A stretch of DNA of 64,000 nt from Morella rubra (taxonomy: Eukaryota > Streptophyta > Magnoliopsida > Fagales > Myricaceae): NCBI GenBank assembly GCA_003952965.2, contig CM025855.1, forward strand, positions 36,045,742-36,109,741, given 5' to 3'. The notes below the pieces were generated by a model, which made no database searches, was not told the DNA's origin, and saw nothing but the letters and a program-made list of their open reading frames with translations. Position numbers and translations under genes: made by a program. Of this stretch, positions 23,501 to 36,378 are shown piece by piece; position 1 is the stretch's first letter, and each line of letters starts with the position of its first letter.

Positions 23501-24970
23501 TGACAAAGAGTTTTCACAAGTTGTAGTACAATATTATGAGAAGAAGAGGTCGTTATAACTAATAATTAATTAGGACACTCGTTGATTATTAATGCATGCT
23601 TATATTTCCTAACATTAATTAATTCCACCATAGAATCTTTATAATATACCTTCTTTAGGTTATTTTGTTGATTAATTTAGTGTTACTAATCCTGGCGTGC
23701 TACTGAAAATAGAGATATATTATTATTCATAGGTACGTACATACGTATTAATTAAGATTAAATTTTGAAAAATATGCTTACATAATTAATGCAGGCCGCG
23801 AGTGGTGTCTAATTTCCATATATACACTACTAATTATACTATTGGTAGCTAATCAGGAAATATTAAGAAAGTGCACGAACCTAAATAATAATAATATAAT
23901 TTTAAGGGAAATTGCTAAGAAATTAAGCATACATATATATGCAATTCGATAACAGCTATCTCACGTGAAATGCTGGAGGATTCTGTAAACAATAGTTCCT
24001 TCAAAATCCTACACGGTTGCATTCTCCCCTGATCTTCAAACACGATCGATCTGCATAGCAGCTAGCTAGCACACCTTAGGATATTAGGAGGTGTTGAAGA
24101 CACGAAAGAGTCGTATAAGAAAATGACAGACAACCAACCTCAAAGCCTAATTAATCATGCACGAATAATGGAGAAAAACAAAGAAAAACTCAAGACCTAG
24201 ACTCTTCCATGTCAAATATAGCTGCTAAAGCAATTCAAATATTAATAATGTGGAAAAAGGCTTAAGACTTACTTTTTCCCCTTGTACTACCCATGCAAAC
24301 CGATCGATCGAGAGGCTTAAATTGCGAGAGGACCTACGTGCATGTGGGAAACTGAGTCCAGGGTGTCAACCACCTTGTTCGATCCTTTGCACTGTTCACG
24401 TTTAGCTTTTCATGAGGTTGGTTACAGTCTTTGTCATGCATAATTTTTGTTCTTGGGTTCCAGGTACGTGGCTATAGTGACCACTGACCAGCTAGCTAGC
24501 TAACTTCTAGGCAAATTGAACCTAATACGATTCGTCTCTCTTATTGCTCTACGTACGTAGCTTATATATGGCTGGCCAAGGGCCGGTAAGATCCCCTGAC
24601 CTACAAGCTAAAGCCTTTCTAGTGACATCATGGAAATTTGTTGCAGAAGCCAGCAGGGATTTATTGCAATGGCAATAATTCTGGAACGGTTTAATGATGA
24701 TCTATTATAAGATAGTGATGCAGGCATGGACCTCCAATTCAATTGTAGCATGTGCCTGGAAAAAGAAAGTTGACTCTTATATAATCTCAGAAGATTAATT
24801 AACAGCTTCTAACACCAGATGGGACTTCTTTCAACTCTATGGGTCAAAACTTGCATATTATTACCTATTACTGATCGATCAGTGAATCTCAAATTAATTA
24901 CCCATTTCCGAATTCTTAAAATTAGGTTATAACTATATGTAAGGTCAAGATTTCTGAAGTCGTTTCATGA

Positions 24971-25650
24971 GCTTTAATCTACCGAGCTTTGGTACCATAT
25001 ATAAAGATATGGCATTGCAATTCTGTACGTACGACGTATTATAATTTGCTCCCTTACAGCACGTTAATTTCTCTAGGTGAAATCTTGGACGTACCGTCCG
25101 TGATTAATTTTTATTCACTATCAATTCTTCAAAGTACGTACTCGATCGGACGTTGAGCATGCGAATATAGCGAGGGCTGATTAACGTGCGTAATTAGATA
25201 GCTAGGTCACGTGAAACTACGCCTTCAGGATCACCTAGAAAATCTTGTTGTCTTTGCCAACTTGCACTGATCAATATCCTGTCGTTTTGGTCGTCATCAC
25301 TCAAAGTTAATTTAATTACTTGATCTATATAATAACTTGAGGAGTAAAAATCCATCATTAATTATGGTTTTAATGCCGACGCTGTTATTGGGACCATATA
25401 ATTAATAGCTGAAAATTGCTACCTCCAGGGAAAAGAAAAGAAAAAACAAGAAGCTAGAAGCGCCCATAACTCAAACTAATTAATTATCTTGTACGTACAG
25501 AAATTGGTGAGAAATTTGGGACCATAGGAAGAAGACAAAAATATGATCCAATGAGATAACAGAACATTGATGACTAACCAACTATCTGGGCAACCCTTAT
25601 AAGTCTCATTTTCACATTGACACGTTTATTAATTAATTAGGATCACCAAC

Positions 25651-25712
<62 letters not shown>

Positions 25713-28580
25713 GTCTCATGTTCGTCCACGATAAAACGTAATATTTGAACATAATTTAACCTAAAACTGGGGGAGGCGATCGTTACATATGCCGACAAAC
25801 TTTCTGCTACCCCAAAAGAGCTAGGACTAGTTATAATGTCATGTGGGTTTGTGGTTAGGTGGAAGCTGTGGACCAGCTCCCAACCGCGCGAGAAGATGAC
25901 ATAAGCCACATGCATGCTCATTTAATTAAGTATCACGACTTAGCATGAATTGTTTATAAATTTGTACATTTAATTAGGTTGTATTTATGCATATTGGGGG
26001 ATCATTAATTCTTATAAAGTTCTTTACGGGAAATGAACAGGGCCGTGCCGGCCGGCGGTGGATGCAAAAGACATGCATGCAGGTTAAATGTAGCCTGAAA
26101 ATATAGAAATATATATGTCCCTTTGGGAAAATATAGGAATATTTGACATGATGATTACTATCGGATCCCTTTTGTTTCTCTACCGATAAAATTTTATTTA
26201 AAATAACAATAATAATAAATTATCTATTTTTATATAATAAACATAAAAAATTTACTCAAATTATCTCCCTCTTCACTTTTTCATCCACTCCCATTATAAA
26301 TTATATTTTCACTACTTTTTCTCAAAATCCAATGAAACTCTAATCTACCTCAACTTTCACAACATTCTTAAATTTTTTTTAAAATCTTAAAGTTTGCATA
26401 CACTACCTAAACGCCATTGCAGTATGTGTACTTCTAGCGACCGGAAAGGGTGCAGGTAATTGAAGCCTTCACCAAAGGGGTATCCGACCACCAAAAAAAT
26501 CTCGTCGAAGTAAAAGTACAATATTTGAGAGTACCATTGATTTGTAGGTAAATACCACGGAAAAGATTAAGTGAACCTTAATTATAATAAAATGGTCGAC
26601 CTCTTGAGAGAAGTATCTTGTTTCCCGACCACATGCATCAGACCTAGCTAGGTCACCAAACTCGCTTCACTAATTTATCAATAAATTAAGAAAATAATTC
26701 GTTGCGACGAATATTCCATGGACGACATATAATTATATATATACCTATTGGAATATTCTGGTGGTGACACGTACGATGAGGTTGAGAATATTTTCGCGAC
26801 CACTCACATCTGCAAGATTTTAGTGATCACATGCAAGCCTCGATTGGTCGTCGTCGATACGATATGCCAATCACTTTGCAAGGGAAAAAGAGACACATTA
26901 GGGAACATATATAGTTGTATCGTAGGCTGATGAGCGCTTCTTCTACTAGTTTCCTTAAATGACATAATTACATCCTTAAATAAGGTTATATATGCAGCCT
27001 ATAGTGGATCCTTTTTCTTGCGTTTCTCTTTTCCATGACTTTTATTTACAGAAGACTTTAGCAACTACTAAGTACTCCATTGGATGATCCATGGTCTAGG
27101 TCATGATTACTTGCTCTATTGTCACGTACGTTTGGACCCTCTTCGGAGTACTATTAACAGAATTCCTTCTTTTAAACGTATGCAAGTGATAATTAACCAC
27201 TACCTAAGCAGAAAATTAGCCTTATCATTATCATAGATAGTGACCCTCTGCGATCCAAAAAAAGATAGATACAATGAGTATTAAATAATTATGTATGGCC
27301 CAAAATTCTCGAATCTTTCCAAAGGCTAGTTAACAATATTGATAGGACTCACGTAGAATGTTTGTTTCTCTCTTAATATATGGTACTATATAATACAGGC
27401 AAAGAGTTGTAGAGAATCCTCATCACGCTATCATTATTTAACCCTACTTGCGTGCACATGCATGTATCATTTGATGTTTCATTCTGCTGTCAAAAGTCCA
27501 ATTAGCTGCAGAACTATTCAATTGTAACCATGCATTAACACTGTCTTGATCATGAATTGCTATATCGTATTCAATTTGAAAGCAAACATCTCTTTCGATA
27601 GGTACTATTGCATGCTTACAATTTATAGTTTTCTGGACCATCAGAGCACATGACTAACCAAGAACACAACTATATATATACCTCTGTAGAAATTTTGAAG
27701 AAGCTAGCATGTGATCATCCAACTTCTGATCAGTGATGGCTTTAAAGAGACGCATAACTATATTATTATTGTCGTTGAAACACACCGAATCCAATTTGGA
27801 TGCTCAGTTGCCTCCAAACCAAATTAAAACTGATTAATTATAGCTAGTGTTCATATATTGTGATGTTAGTAAATTAATTAATTAGAAGCAGAAGTTTAAG
27901 GACTATATTAATATTACCATTCTCATAAATCATGAAAAATATTAATCCAAATTAATTAGAACAAGCCGCTTGAATTATTGTATAAAGAAGCTAGTGATAT
28001 GACACTGTACTGATGGGTGCATGTCGTACCAGCTTCGCTAAAATAACTTACTTAATTTGCAAGAAATGTCCTGTCTAATGGTCTATATATAATACACATG
28101 CACACGTAATCCATACGGTCTAGCTAGTTTTGATCCATCGGGGGCCCTAGTCAAGGCAGTTGAGGCTGCAGAGGACTTAATGCATGAGTATTTATTAGGA
28201 ACAAGTACTACTATGCATTTTACAAGGACATGATAGGATGGGACCAGATTAGTTCCTGATTGGAGTACCAAAGTCGCGTGAATGTTACCAGAAATTGAAA
28301 ACAAAAAAGCCAAAAAGCTAGCAGGCGGCCAATAACTTGGCTGGATAAACAGTAATTGGCTAGTGAAAAGGCAACACACGCATGAGAGGGTTTAAGAAGG
28401 AAAATGACGTTCACAACAACTTATCTGTACCAATAGTTTCGAATTGATCAGGGGAAATGGGACTTGTCGAAGCTTAAGTACGTAGTAGCTAGCTGCATGG
28501 ACGTAATATGTATCCAGAGTCTTATAACAACTAATTAATTAACGTGACAAACGGGTACCCTAAGTCGGTACAACAATATA
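24971..28580. other. Intergenic DNA, no gene seen
   Basis: Unique AT-rich sequence dotted with CTAGCTAG, GATCGATC and ACGTACGT-type short palindromes. I checked both strands for recognisable proteins and for common plant miRNA sequences and found neither. Short ORFs such as 26748-26930 have no recognisable similarity. Confidence 0.55.
25657..25713. repeat. (TA)n microsatellite
   Basis: About 57 bp of TA/AT alternation with one phase break near 25692. The antisense ORF over it is an artefact. Confidence 0.95.
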
Positions 28581-28588
28581 TATTCGAT

Positions 28589-29560
28589 GCTTCTTTTTTT
28601 TGGGTAAGTAAGATAATATTAAATAGAACAGAAACAGTAAGGCTAATACAGCCTACAAGAAGAGGGGGCAACCATCCCCAGGAGTCAAGTCTCAGAGAAT
28701 AACAAACAGAGAAAAACAGAGAGCACCAACCTCTTTAAATCTCATTGACCATCAAGCCATAAATACCAGTAAGCTTTTCATTTCCAAATAGAATCCATCA
28801 AGCCCCAATGACCAGCAAGCTCTACGTCACATGGAGACCTCTGGAAGCCACCAAGGGAATTCATTTTAGACTGCACAGCGAATTCAACGTCCTTAAAAAC
28901 AAAGACCATTTTCGATTTCCCCTGCCATAGAATTGGGAATTCCTCTCTTTCCACACATAATACACTGCAACAGCAAACATACATCTTCCAAGGGTCTTAG
29001 CAAGGGATCTACCCGAAAGGTTCTGCATAGCCCACTCTAAAATATTACTCCAATCAGTTGAGATCCTAGGCATGCGGCACTTATCAGATAACATAAACCA
29101 AATCCGTTGGATTGGGGGACAATTAAAAAAGAGGTGGCTTAGATCCTCAATATTAGCTCCACAAAATTTACACCCAATGTCCTGTAGTAAGCCAATCTCC
29201 AGTAACCGTTGCTGGGTAGATAGCCTACCTTTAATGGCAAGCCAAGAGATGAAACCATGACGAGGGATAACCCCCCTTCCCCATACCAAATTATACCAAT
29301 TAACTCTAACACTTCTTCTTCTCGTTGCCTCAACAGCACTCCTAATTGTAAACCTACCATTGGGATTATAGGTCCATACAACAACATCCTCCCTGATGGG
29401 GTTCGGCTGAAAACCATGTGGTGTTGCCACATTAATACTGTGCCAGAAGCCATCACCCGGCCACTGCCACTCCATCCCACCAACAGTCTCCGCCACTCTA
29501 GCATCCAAACCAAATCGAGACTCCAACGTAAAAACTGATCAAAATGGACTCTAATTACAT
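28589..29560 (-). pseudogene. 5'-truncated LINE: zf-RVT C-terminus
   Basis: The open frame 28861-29526 (221 codons) encodes the zinc-binding region found after reverse transcriptase in plant non-LTR retrotransposons. Its features are WTYNPNGRFTIRSAV, ISWLAIKGRLSTQQRL, then CKFCGANIEDLSHLFFNCP, and a C-terminal VWKERNSQFYGRG. A frame change at about 28930-28985 separates it from the tail (FKDVEFAVQSKMN). On this strand the sequence ends in an A-rich tail at 28589-28597, as LINE insertions do. Reverse transcriptase and endonuclease domains are absent, so it is 5'-truncated and dead. I could not find its target-site duplication. Confidence 0.82.
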
Positions 29561-29579
29561 GTTTCATTCTATTGAAAAA

Positions 29580-31270
29580 TCGTAAATATTTGAAGAAATT
29601 TCATCTCTTACAAGCTGCCTTATTCCTCCCAAACCACCGTGAAGATCATGATTTTGATGACCTTAACCTAGTCCCGGTGCGCTGGAAGAAACCATTTTAG
29701 CAATTGACTACGCTAGCTCGTCCGTCGTCATCTAGGTCATCCAAATTATCATCTTCACGGCCTGCTCGCATGCGGCGTTGACATCAAACCCTGAGAAGCA
29801 TATCTGTGGGTTGGTTGAGTTCTACATATATGGTCCTCGACATCATCCTTCGTGCCACACTATTTCTATCTTGCCTCTATAATGATTATAGTCCACGCAT
29901 GGCTATGCTATGCCGCTATGGCAGCATCGAAGTGCCCGTGGATGACTAAAAAGTAACAAGGAAGAAAGGCTATAACTCCGGGCAAGCTATGAGATTAATA
30001 AGTCCCAAGATCCGTACGTGTGTTAGTGGATTTACGGAGCTGTTGTTATTAATTAGAAGGAAATATTAGCAATAAGTAGGTACGCGCAGTGAGGGTGTAG
30101 TACTACTCGTGCATGATTTGTGATGGCTGGTTGGTTGTGTCAATGTTTGGGTAGTGTTGGTTCCGCGCGCCCTTCCGGTGGTTGCCCAATGGCGTCGTAC
30201 GTGATGGGCCGTGTATGGCTGTGATGAGGGCAGCAGAGCCAGGATTTTTTCGTTTTGAGGGAGTGGTTTTCTTGATGTTTGAAATTTTATTGCTCGCCCC
30301 ATGCAAGTTGATTTGTGAGAAGAACCAAAAAATGCCAACCTCGTCTCTCTCAAATCATGGGTGAAGTAGCCTAGCAGGTGTAAAATTAAGAAAAGCATAT
30401 AAAAACTATGAGAGCACCCACCTGGCATATATATATATCTTTATCTTTAACGGAATCAGTAGATATATTCCCTTGCCCTTGAAAAAGATGATTATAATTG
30501 TCAAAGAGGGGCCAATACCTTTGTGGGTGCAGGTGGCCGGGAGTGGTTTTTTGGTATTTCTTTGAAAAGTCTTGACCTTTGTGTAGTGTTCCCATTTTTT
30601 CTGTGATGTACAAATTTATTTTGGGGTATATTAAGTTTCTTGTGACAATATGATCACCTGTGACTATTCCTGATCAAGAATATCACGTCGGAAGGTGATG
30701 TATCTTGCTCGAGTGCTTGAAGCAGCAGAAGAAATGAAAGAACCAATCATAAGCGTTTCCCAATTTAGAATTGTAGATTCAAATAAAAAAGATGAAAAGT
30801 AAACAGCACCCATCACCAAAGACACGGCAAGGAATTGTAACCAAGCACAATTCGATTTATTGAGTGTCACACATATATAGGATTGTTGCTCCAAATAAAC
30901 CTTGGACGTTGATTTGGTTTCATGTTGTCATATATATGTGGTGTTCTTTTCCTCAAAATTTTGAGGATATGTAAATTTTCAGCAAAACAGTACACTCTAA
31001 AATTTTCAACTTTTACACATATACACTTTACTATTCACAAATTCTAATAAATTTCAATAAAATAAAGATTCTCAAAATTTCGGAGAATATTCTCCAAAAT
31101 TTTAGCAAACAAACGCTCCCATATTATATAATTACTGTTCACATAGACACTTGCTTTTTCTTTCTCCTTGTGCAAATATATACTTATGCTAGACATATAC
31201 AGAAAGCTCTTTTTAAACACGAAAGTTTTCTTTTTACTAGCCAAACTTTATGTAAATGCTATATCATGAG
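29580..31270. other. Intergenic DNA between LINE and SHINE gene
   Basis: No supported gene. 30955-31115 has repeated CAAAATTTT-type segments and ends GCAAACAAACGCTCCC, resembling a degraded MITE, but I could not pair its ends. This region would include the 3' flank of the minus-strand SHINE gene. Confidence 0.5.
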
Positions 31271-31278
31271 AGATAATA

Positions 31279-32033
31279 CTAGAGGTAAAAACTTCCCTCT
31301 CCTTCCTGAATACCAAAAGATGAAGGAGGACTAGGACAATTCCTGTTTAGAAGCTCCTCTATCATTTGCAGGGCAATCCTCTCCTCTTCATCCATCTCTG
31401 ACCGCATCTCCGGTGCTGCCAATGCCTGAGAGTCCGAAGACAATGGCAAGGAACTGCTTTGACCATCGTTGGCATTCTTTGGTCCGAGCTGAATGGTCAT
31501 GACCCAGTTTGACTCCGAGTGTTGCCCCGCGCGCTTTTGCCACACTCCTATGTGAGAGCTCTCGGTGTCGAGCCTCAGACAAGTCATTGACGGGGATGGT
31601 GCCTTGCTGCATTTTCGAAGCTTTGCATGAAGAATTTCCGATAGACCTTTCGGCGATGATGGGGAATCCTCACTGGTCTTTGGGTCTCCTGTCGGAGTTT
31701 GAGTTATTGGGAAGTTGGTTTTGGCATTGCGGCCACTCATCAATATGGCCGCTTGGTCGTAGGCCCGGGCTGCCTCCTCAGCTGTCTCAAATGTTCCTAG
31801 CCACACCCTTCTCTTCCTGTGACACAGAACATGAAAACATGAAAACATGAAGGAAGTCGAGAGAGGTAGCGAAAAACTGGAAAGTTGAACTAGAGGAAGT
31901 TTGTTTCTAATATCTTTTGAGTAATGAGAATATAGAAAGAGGAGATCACTTACAGTAATGGGTGGCGTATTTCGGACACCCACGAGCCCCAGTGACGCTG
32001 CCTGACGCCTCTGAACTTCTTTGATTGCACCAT
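31279..32033 (-). CDS. SHINE/WIN1-clade AP2/ERF transcription factor
   Basis: A nuclear transcription factor of ERF group V, whose known members (WIN1/SHN1, SHN2, SHN3) activate cutin and wax biosynthesis in epidermis. There are two exons: 31954-32033 (80 nt) and 31279-31816 (538 nt). The 137-bp GT-AG intron splits the leucine codon of HPLL inside the AP2 domain, a position typical of this clade. The product is 205 residues. The AP2/ERF domain spans about residues 5-62 ([20 protein letters not shown], then [20 protein letters not shown]). Two clade-specific C-terminal motifs follow: [19 protein letters not shown] with WVMTIQLG, and the acidic end [12 protein letters not shown]. The start is MVQSKKF, matching the family. 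The gene looks intact. Which of SHN1, 2 or 3 it matches best was not determined. Confidence 0.95.
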
Positions 32034-32230
32034 GTCGTTAGAGATAGAGATGGAGATCAGAGAGAATCTCAGTGATAGCAAATTATAGAAGGAACAGAGA
32101 AGGAAGATATAGAGGAGAAGTGAAGGGCGTTTAGAGCATCAAACCCGTTTACTCAAAGGTTACGAACCCTGTCGGCGATCTAATGGTATAGTACTCCATT
32201 TTCTCTCATAAAAATCGTCACCTAAACCTT

Positions 32231-32240
32231 CCATTATATA
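32231..32240 (-). promoter_or_regulatory. Candidate TATA box of the SHINE gene
   Basis: The minus strand reads TATATAATGG about 200 bp upstream of the start codon at 32033. This would place transcription start near 32205 and give a 5' leader of about 170 nt. Confidence 0.5.
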
Positions 32241-32299
32241 GGAACCCCCACATTAAATGAATGTGCTTGACCTCCAGGCTCCATGTCTATGGTCGTTGC

Positions 32300-33286
32300 G
32301 TCTATGTCCCATTAGAAGGATGGAAAAGACTAGGTTAGCCACGTATGGGGTACTTTACGATCGACGTACGCTACCTCCATTAACAGTACCTTCCTGCTTA
32401 ACTTAAGTCTATATTAGAGTGCCTTTGGATTTGCTAAGCCTCATTATATATATTCTATGGGAATTATTTGGTGAAATAATTCTTGCAAACTACTAACAAT
32501 ATCACACGCCCGATCTGACACTGATCACATTTCTCCATCTAATTACCTCATGTCCTTTTTAGGTTTTAGAGTCCCACATTTTCTGAACCAAAAGACAGAC
32601 TAATCTTAACATTACAGATTATAACTAATCTATTTCTTGATCCTTGCTTGCAAATATATAAGTTAACATTAGTACGAAGAATTAAATGAATTTGATCACC
32701 TGGCTGAATTTTTTCCACGTATGCTGGATTTTAATAGGAATTAAGGCTGCCCTGTTTTCTCTCGCTGCACGACTCCCTTTCCTTCAATAGCGAAAATGCC
32801 CTGAAAATTTGGGTGATGATGAGGTGAGTCGACTAATTCAGCATCAAGTAGGCCATGGTGCAGCCTATGTCAATGCGTCATGAGAAAACGATGGCAGTCA
32901 TTGTCTTCTTTCTGGAGTGTCTGGTGATCGAGTTTGTTCCCCTATGAATATATGTGCGGACGTCTTATCAAGAAAACAGGGACCGCACTGTATCTCTTTA
33001 TTTATGTTAATCTTTACTTCTCTAATTGGAGATGTTTCTTCAATTAATTATGAGATGGCAATTTTTTAATGGAAATTTTCGGATAACACTATATATTTAC
33101 AAATCATTTCATCCATTTTTTTTATATCCTTTTCTTTATTTATTTACTAGCAAGAAGTAAATGAGTTACAAAATTAAATCAATCAAGGTAGTTAATTAGA
33201 GCTTGTTTGTGCTACAAATTTACATTTTTTCTTCAAAATGTTGGACAATTATCCTCATCAAAAACCAAGATTAATTTTATGTATTC
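32300..33286. other. SHINE gene upstream region, no gene seen
   Basis: Sequence upstream of the SHINE promoter up to the TRIM. Only short ORFs without similarity. It probably includes the distal promoter of the SHINE gene. Confidence 0.5.
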
Positions 33287-33916
33287 TGTTGAAAATGTAA
33301 AGTCCATATTGCTAAAGTAATGTGGGCGATTGAAACCAATGGCTTATAAATAAAGCCTCAATGTAACCTTTTGAATATAAGTGAGAAAACCGAATGCCCA
33401 GTTGGGCCTTCCAATAGTGGATGTAGGTCAATGACCGAACCACTTAAAATCTTGTCTCACTTATCTCAGTTAAATTTTTTTAAGTTTAAAAATTTTTATT
33501 TCTTACATGGTATTAGAGCGGCACGATCCATTGACCATCGGCAGAGCCCGGCAATCGTTTGGCAGAGCCCGACGACCATCCAGCCTCCGAGCAGCCCGCC
33601 CTTCCATCCGGCGAATGACCATCGGCGGCAACTTTATTTTCCCTATTTGTAATTCCAAACTCAAGGTGGGTCCACCTTGAGTTTGCGGGGGAGTGTTAAA
33701 AATGTAAAGTCCCACATTGCTAAAGCAATGTGGGCGATTGAAACCAATGACTTATAAATAAAGCCTCAATGTAACCTTTTGAATATAAGTGAGAAAATCG
33801 AATGCCCAGTTGAGCCTTCCAACAGTGGATGTAGGTCAATGACCGAACCACTTAAAATCTTGTCTCACTTATCTCAGTTTAAATTTTTTTAAGTTTAAAA
33901 ATTTTTATTTCTTACA
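33287..33916 (+). mobile_element. TRIM (terminal-repeat retrotransposon in miniature), 630 bp
   Basis: Two LTRs of 221 bp (33287-33507) and 223 bp (33694-33916), nearly identical, each TGTT...TTACA, enclose only 186 bp. A PBS of the tRNA-Met type (TGGTATTAGAGC) follows the left LTR at 33508, and a purine tract GCGGGGGAG precedes the right LTR. The flanks are tattc and aattc, a 5-bp target duplication with one difference. There is no coding capacity. The LTR lacks the 5S rRNA-like part that defines Cassandra TRIMs. Confidence 0.92.
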
Positions 33917-33919
33917 AAT

Positions 33920-35980
33920 TCGACCAACGTCGTGCTTGCATGACGGGCAACACCAGCCAAAACCCATTATCAAAGATTACCATTGCATACATACACAAAC
34001 CGTATATGAAAAGGAACAACCAAGCAAATCCGATCGATTACATCCTGCCGATGCGTTCAATTGCGGCTTACTTATCTAGCTAACTCACACACGAATAGAC
34101 TTGAGTCACACCAATTATAATCTTCCCGATCGAAGGCATGAACATCTTGAACTAAAGCCATGAGGATCCAAATATAACTTGTTGCAGCTCGTTACTTTTT
34201 GGGGTAGTATCCTGATTAGTTTTCTTACCTCGATCTGCGTTCTCTACCACGAGATTTAGAACAAGAATTGAAGTCTTAGCAGCAGATATTATTGAGGACA
34301 CCCACTTATTCTACTATGAGCTGTGTGTTCCTGCTTCTAAGTTAAAGTAATGGTCCAAGGGGCTATTACGTACTGAGGCGACGGACGTATACGTTAAAGA
34401 TGGGGAACGGGATCCATAAAGCAGGTCCCAAGAGTACTCCCAACCCTAAGGTCATGCGGTGATTCCAATTCTAGACGTCGTTGTATGATCAAGAGTCTTC
34501 AACTGTTTCATTGGTTTTGCGTTTAAGATTCGAGAGGGGAGGTCCTGACAGATGAAATGGACATCCGAATGTGCGACAAAAAAAACGAGGGTGTAGACAA
34601 GCCACTACTCGTCACAAGACCGGTCCACACAATTTTGGTTGGAACTTTATATTTTCCTTGAGTTGGCATTTCTTGGTTGGCCTCAGTTGCTATTTTCATG
34701 CGTTCTGCCTTGATGTGTTTGCATTGAGACTTCACAATGCTCAATATTTCCCCTTAAGGAAATAGAATTTACAAAGCAGAAAGGAAAACTAGTAATTGGA
34801 ACATGACTTGACAGCATTATTGGATGCAGAAAAATACCCTCTACGTTTTCATGTAGACTTACCAAGACTATGGGACCAGACGAGTTTAATCTTCTCTGTA
34901 CATAACTCAGCTAGTTGTATAGACGTGGACTTTACTTACCTTAGTTCACAAGTCGAAAGAGAAGGTGACCCATCTATTGAAGTCTGTGCTTTCCCATATA
35001 ATGATGGGGTCATAATGGAGCGAAATAAAGTGCTGGTACTGGAGAACTAGCAGTGCCTTAAGAGCTATTACGAGTTTCCAAAGCACATGGAACTGAACCA
35101 CACAACATATACAGCGTATCCCATGGGCAAAGAGATGTCAAAACCATTTCGACAGCAAACCAAGTTTCCACCAGTGCGTGATATGATTTACCCATTTTTC
35201 CCCTTCGTTATAGGAAATATCCAGTTCCACCAAATTATAAGACTTTCGCGTACTATATTTTTTTGTTTCTTTGCCGAAGAGCAGCTGAAATAACTTCGAA
35301 TGAAAACCCTCCTGCTACGGACTTGTCTATTTAACAGAGCAGTTGCCAAGTTGCAACACCGCAGAAGCTCTATCCGTTTAGATATTTTTCTGTACTAGCT
35401 CCTTTTTAGAGCTTCAGAGAATACGGCCTGTACCAACTGAAGGCCAGACTAGCAAATTAAGAATCAGGTATTTACGTAACACGATGAGTAGTTCTTACGA
35501 TATGAAAGAAACATTAATGATCACTGTTCTACCTTTTTGTTCAATAACACCGGTTGTTTCTGCAAAAGTCTCATTCATGGCCATTCAATTTGATGTCATT
35601 TCTAAGGTATGCGATTAGTAAATAGTGAAACTGATGGGCTCAGGAAGAAAAATAAAAAAAAATTTCAGTGGCAAATTAATAAGCAGCACCTAGTTCCTTC
35701 CATATTTGAAACAAGCAGGATCTAATAAAATTCTACTGGGTTTTCCACTCAGCAGTAAAAAGTCCTATCTCATGTACGGTCTACTTTTGATTCAAGAGGA
35801 ATAACGTCAGAGTTCTACCACATTGTATTTCACCAGCTGTATCGATTTGTAAGAGTCCTGTCTTCTTCTTCCTACCAACGCTCGTACCGCTGACGGCTGA
35901 CCCGTCGGGGAATTCACGATCCAGTACATACCACCCAGGTACAGAAGTCCATCGGTGTAATTGGCCGCCCTGTCGTTTTG
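33920..35980. other. Intergenic DNA, no gene seen
   Basis: Several ORFs of 60-85 codons occur (for example 34796-35050), but none is recognisable, none carries introns with coherent frames, and they overlap each other. Treated as non-coding. Confidence 0.5.
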
Positions 35981-35990
35981 TGTATATGCA

Positions 35991-36378
35991 CAGTGGTGGA
36001 TGCAGGGGGGGCGGCTGTGGGCAGCCGCCCCCCATTGGACCTGCCCTGCCGAAAAAAAAAAAAAAAAAAGACGTAAATTTTTATTTATTTTTTTTTTTAT
36101 TCATATGTTGGTTTGGGCCTACAGGAGTCCGATCCCCATAGCTCAGGCTAATTTTGGTTGTCGCTTTCTAGTTGTTAATGAAATTATCAATTTTAAGCAT
36201 ATTATTAGTCTAATTTACTCCATTTGTTTGATAATGGTGTTAAAGCATCTACAGCTCAAACCAAACGGAAGATAGAAAGTTCGTTGATCTAAAATTGAAG
36301 CATTTGATATAATTTTTTTTTTTTTCATTTTGTCTTAGAGTTCGCTCCCTTTCAAATTGGGTCCTGAATCCGCCACTA
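35991..36378. mobile_element. hAT-type non-autonomous element (388 bp)
   Basis: Ends are CAGTGGTGGATGCAGG on the left and, inverted, a TAGTGGCGGATTCAGGA-like end on the right. Flanking 8-bp sequences tatatgca (35983-35990) and tatataca (36379-36386) differ at one base, fitting the 8-bp duplication of hAT elements. No transposase. The left end has a 12-bp GC hairpin, and two long homopolymer runs follow at about 36052-36068 and 36090-36099. Confidence 0.72.
36006..36033. repeat. GC-rich perfect hairpin, 12-bp stem
   Basis: GGGGGGCGGCTG, loop TGGG, CAGCCGCCCCCC. It lies just inside the left end of the hAT-type element. Confidence 0.9.

Larger units (their letters stand above)
19612..24970 (+). 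repeat. Segmental duplication, copy B
   Basis: 19612-19718 matches 1-107, and about 21803-24970 matches about 2905-4850. Conserved stretches include 22173-22310 against 3301-3436 and the GGCGTGCTACTGAAAATAGAGA segment at 23693 against 4452. 19719-21800 is specific to this copy and is largely transposon-derived. The (TA)n run near 22362 and the one at 3487 are shared. Confidence 0.85.

Noticed and set aside
25643..25921. 92-codon minus-strand ORF
   Set aside because: Its C-terminus is an Ile-Tyr repeat from the (TA)n microsatellite.
24971..28580. Possible microRNA gene among the CTAGCTAG/GATCGATC-rich sequence
   Set aside because: No match to common conserved plant miRNAs and no long imperfect hairpin that I could pair by eye.
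33287..33916. Cassandra-type TRIM
   Set aside because: The LTRs lack the 5S rRNA-like promoter segment that defines Cassandra.
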